NCBI GenBank assembly: GCA_035048495.1
Contig: CM068549.1
Span: forward strand, 5,253,822 to 5,317,821
Reading direction: 5' to 3'
Source of the DNA: Euptelea pleiosperma
Taxonomy: Eukaryota; Streptophyta; Magnoliopsida; Ranunculales; Eupteleaceae
Length of the DNA: 64,000 nucleotides
The position numbers and the translations under genes are program-made. This document shows positions 1 to 10,603 of the stretch, piece after piece. Positions within the stretch are counted from its first letter, which is position 1; the number at the start of each line of letters is the position of its first letter. Under the pieces are notes generated by a model that was given only the letters and a program-made list of their open reading frames with translations, was not told the origin of the DNA and did not search any database.

Positions 1-185
1 TACTACCAAGCAGATCTGGCTGCAGTTCGAGAAATGTACTCTTAAGTGCGGAATGTCTCCTGCATTTATGACTTGTTTGAGTCTATGTTTGCTATTAAGT
101 GGGGAGATAAATCTCTCGGTGAGTATTATAGTTCACTCTGAGGTATGTGGGAGGAACTTCAGTAGTATCAACCCTTGACCACTGA

Positions 186-671
186 TCTGGGGTAGCAGAA
201 ACGACAGCGGGAAGAATATCAGGTTGCCTTGTTCTTGTCCAACTTGAATCCTGAGTACAGTTCGATTAAGGGACAAATTTTAGCTAGTGAATCTCTTCCA
301 AGTGCAGCCAATGTTCTCATCTTCAACATGTCTCCCTTGGGAATGTGACATCTCTTAAGGAATCTTCCACATTGGTTTCGAGTAGTGTTTCTGAGTCTTC
401 CCGCGGTCACGGAGGTCGTGGTGGTAGTGAACGTAGTGGTTGTAGAGGCCGCGGTACTAGTGGTCGTCGTGGTTCTGGTTCTCATGGTGGTGGTCGGGGT
501 GGTGAGATGAAGTGTACGTATTGTGGCTACTTTGGACATACAAAGCAATATCGTTGGGATAAGTGGGGGAAGCCCGCTTGGGCCAATCAAGCGTCTGATG
601 AGTCTTATTACCTACCTACAGACCAACCCTCTAAGGCACCCACTAGTGTTCCTTCTAAGTATACTGCTTAG
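186..671 (+). pseudogene. Copia gag C-terminal relic with Gly/Arg-rich tract and broken zinc knuckle
   Basis: Gag forms the particle that packages the element's RNA. The open stretch 345-671 encodes a Ser-rich then Gly/Arg/Ser-rich tract followed by a CCHC-like knuckle starting at 513 (CTYCGYFGHTKQYR). The spacing C-x2-C-x4-H is right, but the fourth ligand, normally Cys four residues after His, is Arg here, so zinc binding would be lost. The upstream gag core (bases 1-340) can be followed only through several frame changes and stops. The C-terminus runs into a stop at 669. This is a dead gene fragment recognised by order and by the knuckle. Confidence 0.75.
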
Positions 672-692
672 CTTAGCCAGCTTCTTCAGAAG

Positions 693-1490
693 TTGAATTC
701 ATTGACCGCCAGTTCTTCACATCCTATTGCCACTATGGCAAACACAGGTAATTTGAAATGTTTGTCCGCCAAATCTCCTTTCTCCTGGGTCATCGATTCA
801 GGGGTGAGTGCTCATATGTCTAGTATACCCTCCATTTTTTTTAATTTTCAGTCCATTAGATCTCATATTGTTTTAGCTGATGGGTGCACTCGTAAAGTTG
901 TGGGGAAATGTGATATTCACCCTACTCTATCTGTTTCTTTGTCCTCCTCTTTGCTTGTTCCTGACTTTCTATTTAATTTGTTATATGTTAGTCAACTCAC
1001 TAAATCCTTACAGTGCTCAGTAACCTTATACTTATGTTTTTTAGGATGCCAAGACGAAGAAGGTGATTGGTTTGGGGCATGAGAAGGATGGTTTATATTG
1101 CCTTGATCTTGGTGCACATGCATCTTCGATGAGTGCAACTGTGTCGCCACTTCAGTGGCATTTTCGTTTGGGCCATCTTTCATTGTTTAATTTACATCGT
1201 ATCATACCTAAGTTGAGTCCAGTGTCTGTTTTAGAATATGAAGCTTGTCAGTGAGGCAAGCATCACTGTAGCTCTTTTTTGTGTCGTATTGAGACGCATA
1301 AGTCTAGTCCTTTTGATGTAATCCATACGGATATTTGGGGTCCTTCAAGAATAAAAAGTTTATTGGGTTTTCATTATTTTGTTGTATTTGTGGATGATTA
1401 TTCTAGAATGACATGGCTATTTTTGTTAAAAGATCAATCCGAATTACCCTGTGTTTTAACCATGTTTTATAATGAGATATCTGTTCATTT
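693..1490 (+). pseudogene. Copia protease and integrase N-terminal half, broken
   Basis: The protease active site is visible at about 786-818 as WVIDSGVSAHMSS; the usual family motif is D-S-G-A-S/T with a downstream His-Met. The GAG-pre-integrase zinc region follows (about 1,150-1,270: HFRLGHLSLFNLHRI and a Cys/His cluster that includes an in-frame TGA). The integrase core starts at about 1,330 with DVIHTDIWGPS, which contains the first catalytic Asp, then FVDDYSRMTWLFLLK. At least two frame changes (near 1,040-1,065 and 1,255) and stops break it. The frame ends where LINE-A entered, after the codons for NEISVH. Confidence 0.85.
1480..1490. repeat. Target-site duplication of LINE-A, left copy
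   Basis: The 11-mer TCTGTTCATTT here is repeated exactly at 6,476-6,486 on the other side of LINE-A. This length is normal for target-primed LINE integration. The Copia integrase frame is restored if one copy and everything between are removed. Confidence 0.92.
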
Positions 1491-1637
1491 ATTTTTTTGA
1501 TAAGTATAAATTTTATTGGAGACGAAGAGGAACTTACAACCACCTTGGCTTACAATGGTCGAGATGACCAACGTAGCCAAAGGGGAAACAAAAAGAAAAC
1601 AAAGAACCCCGAACACAGGGGCCTGGGACATCAATCC

Positions 1638-2559
1638 CTAGTGCAAAGGAGGTCCATACGAAAGACGAAAGTCTTCAAAAAATATGCCCCTACATTCCGA
1701 AAACGCCTTGGACCATAAAAATAATAACCCCTTGATATTGAGAATGACCGATGCCGTGTTTTCACTCTTGCCCTCAAACACCCTTTGGTTCCTTTCCTTC
1801 CACAATCCCCAAACGATGGCGAAAGGCAACATCTTCCTCAAAATACTTCCTCTAGTGGAGAAGGCTTTGATCCACCAGCTGAGGAGAAGAGACAAGAGAG
1901 ATTCCGGCATTACCCAGCACAGCCCAAACTCGATGAAGAATGAAGACCAAACCTCTTTGGCCCAATCACAGTGTAACAGAAAGTGGTTCGTTGTTTCTCC
2001 ACAATGTTGACACATCCAACAGTAATCGACTATGATGATACCTCTGGCTCGCAGGCGGTCCATGGTCAGGATCTTGTTTAGGGAGGCTTCCCAAGTAAAA
2101 AAAGCCACCTTAGAGGGGATAATAGGACTCTAGATCGAGGAGGCAAGGAACTTAGGCTCATGAGAAGAGTGCAAGACCTCGTGGAGGGACCGTACAGAGA
2201 ACGAGCCGCCTTTAGTCCAAATCCAAATCCGCCTATCCTGGCCCATGGGAGAGAGATGAATGTCGTGCAGGCGAAGGAGAAGTTTGGAGAGGGGCTCTAC
2301 TTCCCAGTCATTGAGAATTCTCCTGAAGCCGAAGTCCCATCCTATACTTTCACCGCCTGAATGAGCACTATCAAGAATGGATCTATTTTTCTTTTCCGAA
2401 GAGAGTAAAGTTCTGGGAAATCAACACATAATGGAGTCTCCCCACACCATAGGTCCTCACAGAATCTAATCCTGTCTCCTGATCCCACCCTATATCTGAC
2501 ACCCTTGTCAAAAGCAAGAAAGAAATTTGATATGCCTCTCCACACGCTGCAACCATATG
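1638..2559 (-). pseudogene. LINE-A ORF2, C-terminal (3') part with zinc-type region
   Basis: Reading the minus strand from 2,559, the frame gives GCSVWRGISN and then a Gly-rich segment (RYRVGSGDRIRFCEDLWCG) typical of plant L1 ORF2 after the RT. The final block (2,108 to 1,638) contains C-x2-C...H-x4-C (CWMCQHCGETTNHFLLHC), the zf-RVT motif, then the family's usual IVWGLWKERNQRVFEGK ending. Frame breaks lie between 2,342 and 2,108. The first codons continue those at 5,823 once the foldback element is removed. Confidence 0.85.
2554..2559. repeat. CATATG target duplication of the foldback element, left copy
   Basis: CATATG here and at 5,817-5,822 flank the foldback. Keeping one copy restores the LINE-A codons for RTPYGCSV across the junction. 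The duplicated word is only 6 bp and is itself a palindrome, so the true duplication length is uncertain. Confidence 0.7.
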
Positions 2560-4043
2560 TGAACTTTTGTCTAGGGGTATTAGAGTAATTTACAATAGAA
2601 GCGTATTTTTGACAAACAATAAAATTAAAATAATTAATATATTTGAGTTATACATTAATTGCCTTAATTAAAATTTTTCATAATTTTTAGTCTGTTGGAA
2701 ATAATGAAAATCTTTCCCTAATTAAAGACTTTAACTTTAAAAATAAAGAAACTATTTAAATAAATTACCAATGATAATTAATTGCACACATAAATAAAGA
2801 CTTACTATTCTCTTTTGAGCAACTATTAAAAATAGAAGAATCTCTCAAAAACCTACATATTTTCATTTTTTCACCATTAGAAAGTTCTGCATTACAAATC
2901 GTTGAGAGCTTTGAGAGCATGAGAAACACCATAACGTCTTTCTTTGAGATTGTTCCTTGAGACAAAAATGTTCATACTTTCGAGATATTCGACATACTTG
3001 AATCCTAGCTTCATCCAACGATGATCAGTAAAAACACTCGCGGCTACTTTTTTACCATTGATTCAGGTTCGGATGAAGATCAACGGACAAGGTAGGTACA
3101 CCTACATATTTCAATAGATAATCTATCTTATTTTACTTTATTAATCATGTTATATGTATGTGTTTAATTGATGATGTGCATATTATTGTGATTCGGATTT
3201 GATCGGATCGGCCGGTGTACTAGAAAAAAAAAGTTATAGATAATGATTTTGTATAATATTGAAGTGTTAATTCGGGTGTGATCCTAATGGATGCCCGCGG
3301 AAATGAAAATTAAGAAAGGCCTGGAGCCCTAGGGTGAAAGACCCCAGACCTCTGTAGAAGAGCCTTTTGGCTACTCTCGGCATGGGAAGGAGAAGGAGAC
3401 CCAGATTGGGTTGTAGTTATAATATTATGAATATAATGATATTGGGCTAATGATGAGAAAGATTTATTATTTTTGGTTGACGTTACTGGTTTATATTATT
3501 TGTTATCAATTGAATATGCCATGATTTTTGAGTTACAATATACGATATTATCTGTGATATATATGCGGTGTACAGTGGATTATCTATTGGGCTTTGGCTC
3601 ATGGTATTTTACTAAATATTTCAGACATAATTGAAGATGGTGTAAATTTCAGAGTTACTACTGCACTTGATGATGGTGATAGCATGAAAAGATCGGAGGG
3701 GCAATTGAGAATGTCGATGAGATTGATGTAGGACTATATATTTGTCATTTGTATAATTTTTATAAGCTTAATTGTTAAAGACTCGCATTGTTTATTAATT
3801 AAAACTTTGTTTAATTTTTTAGAATCACGTAGATGATCAATATTTGACTTCGTAGACTCTTTGATTTAACTCTTTAGATATATGGTCACGAATCCTTAAT
3901 AAATGCATTAATTTTTATCGATGTGAGGTACTTATAATTATTTTACATATTACCGGGGTACCGTTACCGTTCGGGCAGATTTCTGAGTTAAACTGTTAAA
4001 ATAAAATAGTAAATGATATTTTTAGGCAAACTGCCTTCACAAA
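2560..4043 (+). repeat. Left arm of the foldback element
   Basis: Inverted copy of 4,341-5,816. It contains a Gly/Pro-poor AT-rich outer half and a distinctive GC-richer block at 3,280-3,410 (CCTGGAGCCCTAGGG...AGACCCCAGACC). It also holds an exon-like stretch at about 3,019-3,095 that ends in ACAAG before a good splice donor GTAGGTAC. Confidence 0.85.
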
Positions 4044-4340
4044 CTTCTGTTTACCTGGATCCGACCCGAACGCCTGAAAAATGGCCCGTTTACCCAAGAT
4101 CCAGGGTGATAATAATAAAAAAATAAAACTCCGAAATAATTTTTAAAAATGATCATAATTCATAATATATTAAAATAAAAATCTTTTGTAAAGACGTTTT
4201 GGCTAAAACTTCTGTTTGATAGGCTTTAGAATTAACATTTTAGAATTTAAATGGATAAGCGTAAAATTTTTGAAAAAATATAATTAAAATAAAAAAATTA
4301 TCTTATTAATTCTTTACTTAAAAAGTTATTTTAAGCATCT
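4044..4340. other. Foldback spacer (loop)
   Basis: About 300 bp of AT-rich DNA between the arms. It contains a GC-richer word run near 4,055-4,110 (GATCCGACCCGAACGCC and a weak inverse of the preceding arm). No open frame or recognised motif. Confidence 0.6.
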
Positions 4341-5816
4341 TTTGTGAAGGCACTTTGCCCAAAAATATCTACTATTTTATTTCAACAGTTTGACTTAGAA
4401 ATCTGCCCTAACGATAATGGTACCCAGGTAATACGTAAAATAATTGTAAGTACCACACATCCATAAAAACTAATATATTTGTTAAGGATTCATGACCATA
4501 TATCTAAAGGGTTAAATCAAAGAGTCTAGGAAGTCAAATATTTATCATCTACATGATTCTAAAAAGTTAAACAAAGTTTTAATTAATAGACAATACGAGT
4601 CTTTACCAATTAAGTTTATAAAAATGATACAAATGACAAATATCTAAAGTCCCGCATCAATCTCATCGACATTCTCAATTGTTCATCCGATCTTTTCATG
4701 CTATCGCCCTTATCAAGTGCATCAACTCCTAAATTCACACCATCCTCAATTAAGTCTGAAATGTTTGGTAAATACCATGAGCCAAAGCCTAGTAGATAAT
4801 CCACTGTGCACCACATATATATCATAGATAATATCGCATATTCTAACCCAAAAATCATGACATATTCAATGGATAACAGATAATATAAACTAGTAACGTC
4901 AACCAAAAATAATAAATCTTTTTCACCATTAGCCCAATATCATTATATTCATACAATTATAACTATAACCCAATCTTGGGTCTCCTTCTCCTTCCAATGC
5001 CGGGAGTAGCCAAAAGGCTCTTCTGCAGGGGTCTGGGGTCTTTCACCCTAGGGTTCCAGGCCTTTTTTAATTTTCATTTCCGCGGGCAACCATTAGGATC
5101 ACACCCGAACTAACACTTCAATATTATACAAAATCATTATCTATAACCTTTTTTTTTTGGCACACCGGCCGATCCGAATCACAATAATATCCACAACATC
5201 ATCAATTAAACACATACATATAACATGATTAATAAAGTAAAATAAGGGAGATTATCTTGTAAAATATGTAGGTGTACCTACCTTGTCCGTTGATCTTCAC
5301 CCGAACTTGAATTAATGGTGAAAAAGTAGTCGTGGGTGTTTTTATTGATTGTCGTTGGATGAAGCTAAGATTCGAATATGTCGAACATCTCGAAAGTATG
5401 AACATTTTTGTCTAAAGGAATAGTTTCAAAGGGTGAGATGTTATGGTGTTTCTAGGGCTCTCAACGATTTGTAATGGAGAACTATCTAATGGTGAAAAAA
5501 AAATGAAAAAGTGTAGGTTTTTGGGAGATTCTTCTATTTTTAATAGTTGTTTAAAAGAAAATGGTAAGTCTTTATTTATTTATATGTATAATTAATTATT
5601 ATTGGTAATTTATTTAAGTAGTTTTTTTATTTTTAGAGTTCAAATCTTTGATTATGGAAAGATTTTCATTATTTCCAAAAGATAAAAGTTATGAAAATTT
5701 TTAATTAAGGCAATTAATGTGTAATTCAAAGATTATTTTGATTTTATCGTTTGTCAAAAATACCTTTTTAATGTAAATTACTCTAATACCATTGGACAAC
5801 AGTTCAGGGTATTACA
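4341..5816 (-). repeat. Right arm of the foldback element
   Basis: Reverse-complement partner of 2,560-4,043. The reverse-strand open stretch 4,906-4,616 (96 codons, membrane-like hydrophobic N-half) has a broken counterpart in the left arm at 3,477-3,760. A shared ancestral sequence therefore existed before the arms diverged, but coding function is unproven. Confidence 0.85.
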
Positions 5817-5822
5817 CATATG
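5817..5822. repeat. CATATG target duplication of the foldback element, right copy
   Basis: Pairs with 2,554-2,559. Confidence 0.7.
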
Positions 5823-6475
5823 GGGTTCGAACCTTTCTACTCGCCCATCCGAAATAGGAGACCCCGTACTTGCCCGCGATGACCTCCCACCAAGGGTTGG
5901 AGGATTCCTCCCCAAACCTCCAAGCCCACTTGCTTAGGAGTGCTTGATTCATCACTTTGAGATTCTTGATCCCCAGACCCCTTTTATCCTTGGCCTTACA
6001 AACATTTTTCCAACTGACTAAGTGCATCTTATGAGCCCCTTCCCTTCCACTCCATAGAAAGTCCCTCATAATCTTCTCAAGGGCCTTTGCCACGCTACTC
6101 AGAATCGAGAAAAGGGACATGTAGTAAATCGGTAAACTGGAAAGGGTACTTTTGATGAGGACAAGTCTACCACCTTTCGAAAGATACCTGGATTTCCATG
6201 CCGCCAACCTTTTACCAAAGCATTCGATGACAGGCTCCCAAAGGTTCTAGGATCTATAAGCATAACTGAGAGGCAGACCCAAGTAAGTGGATGGCAATTT
6301 ATCAACACTGCATTGCAGGATGCTAGCCAAGCCTGAAATGTTCTCCACCTCGCCTACCCCATAGACCTTGCTATTGGCCAGATTCACCTTGAGCCTCGAG
6401 ACGGCTTCAAAGCAACACAAGAGCCCACGGAGGAACCTTAACTGAGAGGAGGAACCGAGAAACACAAGGGTGTCT
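5823..6475 (-). pseudogene. LINE-A ORF2, RT C-terminal portion
   Basis: The minus-strand frame starts at the LINE truncation point. It encodes the family-specific block after the RT catalytic box: RGLLCCFEAVSRLKVNLANS, YLGLPLSYAYRS, then KSRYLSKGGRLVLIKSTLSS and FLWSGREG. The same blocks occur in LINE-B (15,756-16,110) and LINE-C (18,840-19,360). A frame change lies near 6,230. The catalytic FADD box would have been upstream and is not present because of 5' truncation. The frame ends at codons for RTPY, where the foldback element entered. Confidence 0.88.
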
Positions 6476-6486
6476 TCTGTTCATTT
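6476..6486. repeat. Target-site duplication of LINE-A, right copy
   Basis: Exact copy of the 11-mer at 1,480-1,490. The Copia integrase codons resume at 6,487 with FGKPIKIICSDNALEYM. Confidence 0.92.
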
Positions 6487-7418
6487 TGGCAAGCCTATTA
6501 AAATAATTTGTTCTGATAATGCTCTTGAATACATGCAAGCCTCTATCCAGACCTTTTGTTCTAATCGAGGCATGATCCATCAGACTTCTTGTGCTCATAT
6601 CTCCCAACAAAATTATGTTGCAGAGCGTAAGCACCGTCATCTGTAGGATGTTGTCCGTACCCTTATGTTTCATATGCATGTCCCGAAGCCTTATTGGGGT
6701 GATGATGTCCTCACTGCCTGCCACCTTATTAACCATATGTTGTCATCAGTTCTAGATGGTCATTCTCATTTCTCCTTGTTGTACCCTAATGTCAATTCGT
6801 TTAATTTGCCTCCTCGTGTATTTGGTTGTCCTTTGTTCATGTGCTTGGTCCTAGACATGACAAACTTCCTCCTCGCTCTGTTAAATGTATCTTTTTGGGA
6901 TAGTCTCGTACTCAAATGATATTGTTATTGTCCAGTGTCTCATCGTTATTATGTTAGTACTGATGTCACTTTTTTTTAGTCTACTTTTTTTTCGTCTCTT
7001 GTGGAGTCCTATGATTCGGATCTTGTCTTCTTGTCTCTTCATCAGGGAGAGTTTACCAGTTCTTTACCTACTGCAGTCCCTACTTCTGTTATACCAGTTA
7101 TTTCCACAGATGCTTCGATCAATGTTTATGAGCGTACCAAATCGCATGTAGTTGTGCCTTATGGATAGGGTTTACCTCCTGATACTCAAGCCCTGATCCA
7201 TCATCGTCTTCGCTTGAGGTTCTTACTTCTGTTCCCTCCCTGGTTATTGTTGCCGACTTGGCAATCGCCTTCAGGAAAGGTACTCGCACGTGCACTAAAC
7301 ATTCCATTGCTGACTTTGTTTCACTTCATCGTCTCCTACCTTTTGGAGTTTTGCTCTCTCGTCGGCTGTTTCTGTTCCTACTTCTCTTACAAAGGCTCAA
7401 TCTTTTCTTAGTTGAAAA
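6487..7418 (+). pseudogene. Copia integrase C-terminal half and linker, broken
   Basis: Starts with GKPIKIICSDNALEYM, which holds the second catalytic Asp (usual family text is SDNGxEF; Gly is Ala here). It continues through SCAHISQQNYVAERKHRHL, with the catalytic Glu region altered but recognisable, then YWGDDVLTACHLINHMLSSVL and FGCPLFMC. Several frameshifts and stops (a TAG at about 6,643, frame changes near 6,850 and 7,170) follow. The segment before the RT (7,000-7,400) is Ser/Pro-rich linker in shifting frames. Dead. Confidence 0.85.
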
Positions 7419-8245
7419 TTGGCTATGGATGAGGAGATGACTGCTCTTCATCATGATCGTACTTGGGATCTTACTCCACTTCCTCCAGGGAAGCAAACTG
7501 TTAGATGTCGATGGGTGTACACCATTAACTATTTTCCTGATGGATCTGTTGAGCGCGTAAAGGCGCGCTTGGTGGCCAAAGGGTATACTCGGACGTTTGG
7601 TGTGGATTATTTTGAGACTTTCTCCCCAATGGCTTAGCTGAATTCTGTTTGAATTCTTTTATCTGTGGCGGTATGTTGTGATTGGCCTTTATTTCATCTA
7701 GATATAAAGAATGCCTTTTGCATGGGGACTTGCAAGGAGAAGTTTATATGGAGCAACCGCCTGGGTATGTTCCTTCTAGTTGGCCTCAGTTGGTTTGTCT
7801 CCTGCGGAAAGTTATTTATGGTTTGAAGGAATTGCCTTCAGCTTGGTTTGATAAGTTCAGTTCAGTTCAGTTGTTCTCAGTTATGGTTTTCTACACTCCA
7901 CTTTTGATCATTCGGTTTTTGTTAGACGGTCTTCCGCCGGTGTTATTGTTCTGATTGTGTGTGGATGACATCATTACCACAGGAAGTAACTCCTGTGGTA
8001 TTTCAGATTTGAAGACTCATTTGTCTAGGCAGTTTCATACTAAGGATTTGGGTCTTCTTCGTTACTTTCTTGGCATCAAGGTTGCTTGTTCTAAAATTGG
8101 TATTTGTGTTTCTAAGCGCAAGTATGTGTTAGACCTCTTATCTGAGATAGGTACGCTAGGCTCAAAGCTGGTTGATACTCCTATGGATCCCACTGTTAAG
8201 CTTGATGTTGAACATGAGGAGGTTTATGTTAATGCTGGTCGTTAG
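7419..8245 (+). pseudogene. Copia reverse transcriptase, broken
   Basis: The RT begins with [18 protein letters not shown] and [20 protein letters not shown], then [19 protein letters not shown], the usual start of the copia RT domain (RVT_2). After a TAG at 7,636 and frame changes, the palm resumes as GEVYMEQPPGYV and KVIYGLKELPSAWF. The catalytic box is CVDDIITTG at about 7,958 (family YVDD; first residue Cys here). It is followed by DLKTHLSRQFHTKDLG and LRYFLGIKVA. Copying RNA into DNA was its ancestral role. At least three frame changes and two stops inactivate it. Confidence 0.9.
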
Positions 8246-8738
8246 CGTCGATTAGTTGGTAAGCTGATTTACCTTACTGTCACTTGTCCAGACATCACCT
8301 TTGCCGTTGGCGTAGTTAGTCAGTTTATGCATGCCCCACGACAGCCACATTGAGATGCAGTTTTTTGGATTCTATGTTATTTGAAGGGGTCATATGGCAA
8401 AGGGTTATTGTATCGACCATCACAGACTTTAGCTATTATCGGTTTCTCTGATGCTGGTTGGTAGTTGTACAGATAGTCGGTCTACTTCAGGTTACTGTAC
8501 ATTTGTTGGTGACAATTTGGTGACTTGGTGTAGTAAGAAGCAGAATGTTGTCATTCGCTCCAGTGCCGAAGCAAAATACAGGGCTATGGCTCACACTGCG
8601 TGTGAGATGTTATGGGTTCAGTCCCTTTTTAAGAAGATGGAATTTGAGGTTCCTTCTCCTATGCCTATGTATTGTGACAATCAGGTTGCTAGCTTTATTG
8701 CTAGCAATCCAGTATTTGATTTGTATGCTCCAACTTGA
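8246..8738 (+). pseudogene. Copia RNase H, C-terminally deleted
   Basis: The connection and RNase H region reads [20 protein letters not shown], then a broken SDAGW box, then DSRSTSGYCTFVGDNLVTW, SSAEAKYRAMAHTACEMLW and CDNQVASFIASNPVF. In complete relatives the last motif is followed by about 60-70 further codons ending near the LTR. Here SNPV runs directly into FDLYAPT-stop, the usual last residues of the polyprotein. An internal deletion therefore removed the RNase H C-terminus. Confidence 0.85.
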
Positions 8739-8745
8739 GGGGGAG
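8733..8745 (+). promoter_or_regulatory. Polypurine tract of the Copia element
   Basis: The purine run TTGAGGGGGAG lies immediately before the TG of the 3' LTR, the position where plus-strand DNA synthesis is primed in copia elements. Confidence 0.85.
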
Positions 8746-8959
8746 TGTTAGAGTTCTTAGTTTATTTACTTTATGTTTATATTACATAGTTGGGCTTTAT
8801 GTAGAGTGTTGGGCCCATATGTTCTATTAATGTTAGTAGGCCCTGACCACTTAAGTGACTAGTATATATATCACAATGAGGAGGCCAAACAATCTAAGTT
8901 TTTGACTCTCTTTTTCTATTCTCTTTCTTCTCTCAAACCCTAGGACTTTACTTCTAACA
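8746..8959 (+). repeat. Copia 3' LTR, 214 bp
   Basis: Starts TGTTAGAG and ends CTTCTAACA, so the ends form the inverted repeat TGTTAGA/TCTAACA. It follows the polypurine tract directly. A TATA-like run (ATATATAT) lies at about 8,862-8,870. The partner 5' LTR is outside the window, so age cannot be estimated here. Confidence 0.9.
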
Positions 8960-8984
8960 TACGCATTTGTGTTTCACAGTTTGA

Positions 8985-9388
8985 AAGAGGCCTACAGAAA
9001 CAAAACAACACTTGGTGTTGGCCACTAGTAATCAGGGGATTGAAGAAGTCTTGGAAGGATTGTCAGATCCCTCGGATTGGGTGCTGGGAAATGTCTTGGA
9101 ATTTGGCAAATTTCTTGGGCTGTCTTTCAGTGGGCACGAACATGAGGTGTTTGATCTATTTAAGCAGCTTGAATTGAATCATAAAGGGAGTCCGGTCAGT
9201 GATAGAAGGAATTCTGGTGGGGAGTCAATCCAAGAGCCTCCCAGACTAATAGAAGCAAATGGGTCCAACCTCAAAAAGGACGAGCTAAGGGTGATAGAGT
9301 ACTGTTCACCCCCAAAGGCAAGCCATAGCAGGGGAAAGGTCACGTTATTAAGGGAGATTCCAAATTTTTCAGAGTCTCGTGGGCAAGT
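8985..9388 (+). pseudogene. LINE-B ORF1, C-terminal relic
   Basis: The frame includes SDPSDWVLGNVLEFGKFLGL and SFSGHEHEVFDLFKQLE. These match in pattern the ORF1 segment of LINE-C (SIDRVINFGKSIGVTFEGRE, about 21,820-21,760). It is the acidic/Ser-rich C-terminal half of a plant L1 ORF1 RNA-binding protein; no zinc knuckle is seen. The left end abuts the Copia 3' LTR at 8,959, so Copia probably inserted in this ORF1. The right end is cut by the solo LTR at 9,389, and the LINE resumes at 13,577. Confidence 0.65.
9384..9388. repeat. 5-bp target duplication CAAGT, left of the 4.18-kb solo LTR
   Basis: CAAGT at 9,384-9,388 and 13,572-13,576 flank the LTR. Five base pairs is the standard LTR-retrotransposon duplication. 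Confidence 0.85.
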
Positions 9389-10603
9389 TGTCACGCCCGA
9401 ACATAGATCTGGAGGTTTGCACGATTCTCCAAACAGTGCTTCCATCCCAATGATTATTAAACTCCGGAGTTATAGTGATAACTCTAGGCTCTGATTAGCA
9501 GTGGTACATGTCTACTAAGTCCATTAGGTTGAGTCAGATAGTAGTTTCAGTGATGGAATGTTTTTTTTTTTTGGACTTTAAACGTTCATTCATCTATATA
9601 CAAAAGACATGTACATATAACAACTAATTGTGATAATGTACGTATAGCTGTGAGGGTAATATGTACAGTAATCCAAAATATAGCAAAATGAAACTAGCTG
9701 ATAATCCTCAAGCTACAAAAATGTACCAACTCCACAGATCTACCAGAAAAATCGGCGCCACTCTAAAACTCCTCATCGTAGTCAACAAACTCTGATTCGG
9801 GGTCCTCGTCAGGTACAAGCTCCTCCAGGTACTCTGACTCCTCTACAGGGAAATCTGGAAGTGTGGGGGAGTAGGGGGGGTGAGCTTTTGGGGGAAAAGT
9901 CCAGTAGTAGGGAGTGGTTTAAACTACTCATGATTCAATCTCTAGGAAAATAATCGATAAAAACAAAACATAGCAGTAACATGCATAGTCCATTGACATA
10001 CAGCTACCGTACTCGGAAGTAAAATAACATAAATTTTCATGTTTGAAACAATAATATAGCAGAGTTTAAATCAGATACTACCGTCATGATATCTACAGTT
10101 TTAAAAATAAATCAACAATTTTCCACACTATGATATAAGTAGAAGTTTGAGATGATGCAGAGTTTATAGGGATCTAGCTTAGGCTACTACCGGTACTTAG
10201 CTTTGGTCATAGCAATCATCCCAATAATTAGCCAATGTGGGATGGCATCGTTTTAGCTTTTCTGCACGAGCCGAGCGGTCTTCTCCTGTTCTGATTTTCC
10301 GGTCGGGCACCCCACCGTTAATCCCATACTTAGTGTGGGGTCCACGCATATACCCAATTGTTCGGTTCAGGTCGCTGTTAGACTACTTATCACGTCGGCA
10401 AAGACATTCGACGTCTGCAAACATTTTATGGATCCAAAAGGAAGTCCGGGCAGAGTTCAATCATGCCCCACATCTAATGCCTATCAGATGTGCAGTGTAA
10501 CCATCGGTTAATCCTCATTAAACGGAGCATCATATTGGGTTCATCAGAAAAGACATGACTCTACAATAGTTGCTAATATCCTATGTGATTCAGGACATTT
10601 AAC

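Larger units (their letters stand above)
2560..5816. mobile_element. 3.26-kb foldback (long inverted-repeat) transposable element inside LINE-A
   Basis: Almost the whole element is an inverted duplication. Bases 2,560-4,043 match the reverse complement of 4,341-5,816 with scattered substitutions and small indels, leaving a spacer of about 300 bp. The outer ends read TGAAC...GGTATTAGAGTAATTTAC on the left and, reversed, TGTAATACCCTGAAC...GGTATTAGAGTAATTTAC on the right; the right end has about 10 extra outermost bases. The element is AT-rich, has no transposase frame, and so is non-autonomous. Insertion restored a palindromic CATATG on both sides. It could belong to a Mutator-like or another foldback group; no superfamily-specific signature is visible. 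Confidence 0.85.
1491..6475 (-). mobile_element. LINE-A: 5'-truncated L1-type LINE inserted antisense into Copia integrase, itself split by a foldback element
   Basis: On the minus strand the element runs from 6,475 (5', truncated inside the RT region) to 1,491 (3', ending in an A-rich tail that reads as ATTTTTTTGATAAG on the + strand). An 11-bp target-site duplication flanks it. Without the 3.26-kb foldback insertion the LINE is about 1.73 kb. It carries the C-terminal part of ORF2 (end of RT and the zf-RVT-type region) and is related to LINE-B and LINE-C here. 5' truncation is the usual product of LINE retrotransposition. Confidence 0.92.
1..8959 (+). mobile_element. Decayed Ty1/copia retrotransposon, 5' end off the window, split by LINE-A
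   Basis: The order of relics is gag zinc knuckle, protease, integrase, reverse transcriptase, RNase H, polypurine tract and 3' LTR. Integrase before RT is diagnostic for Ty1/copia. The 5' LTR and primer site lie left of base 1. Many stops and frameshifts show it is old. It is interrupted at 1,491-6,486 by LINE-A; joining 1,490 to 6,487 restores an uninterrupted integrase reading, so the Copia was there first. The very short LTR (214 bp) suits small-LTR Copia lineages such as Ale or Ivana, but I cannot assign the lineage firmly. Confidence 0.93.

Noticed and set aside
5826..5835. tRNA-like word GGTTCGAACC
   Set aside because: It lies in LINE-A ORF2 coding sequence (KVRTP codons); no cloverleaf can be drawn around it.
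9179..9445. 88-codon minus-strand frame opposite the LINE-B ORF1 relic
   Set aside because: Shadow of ORF1 extending into the solo LTR; no domain.
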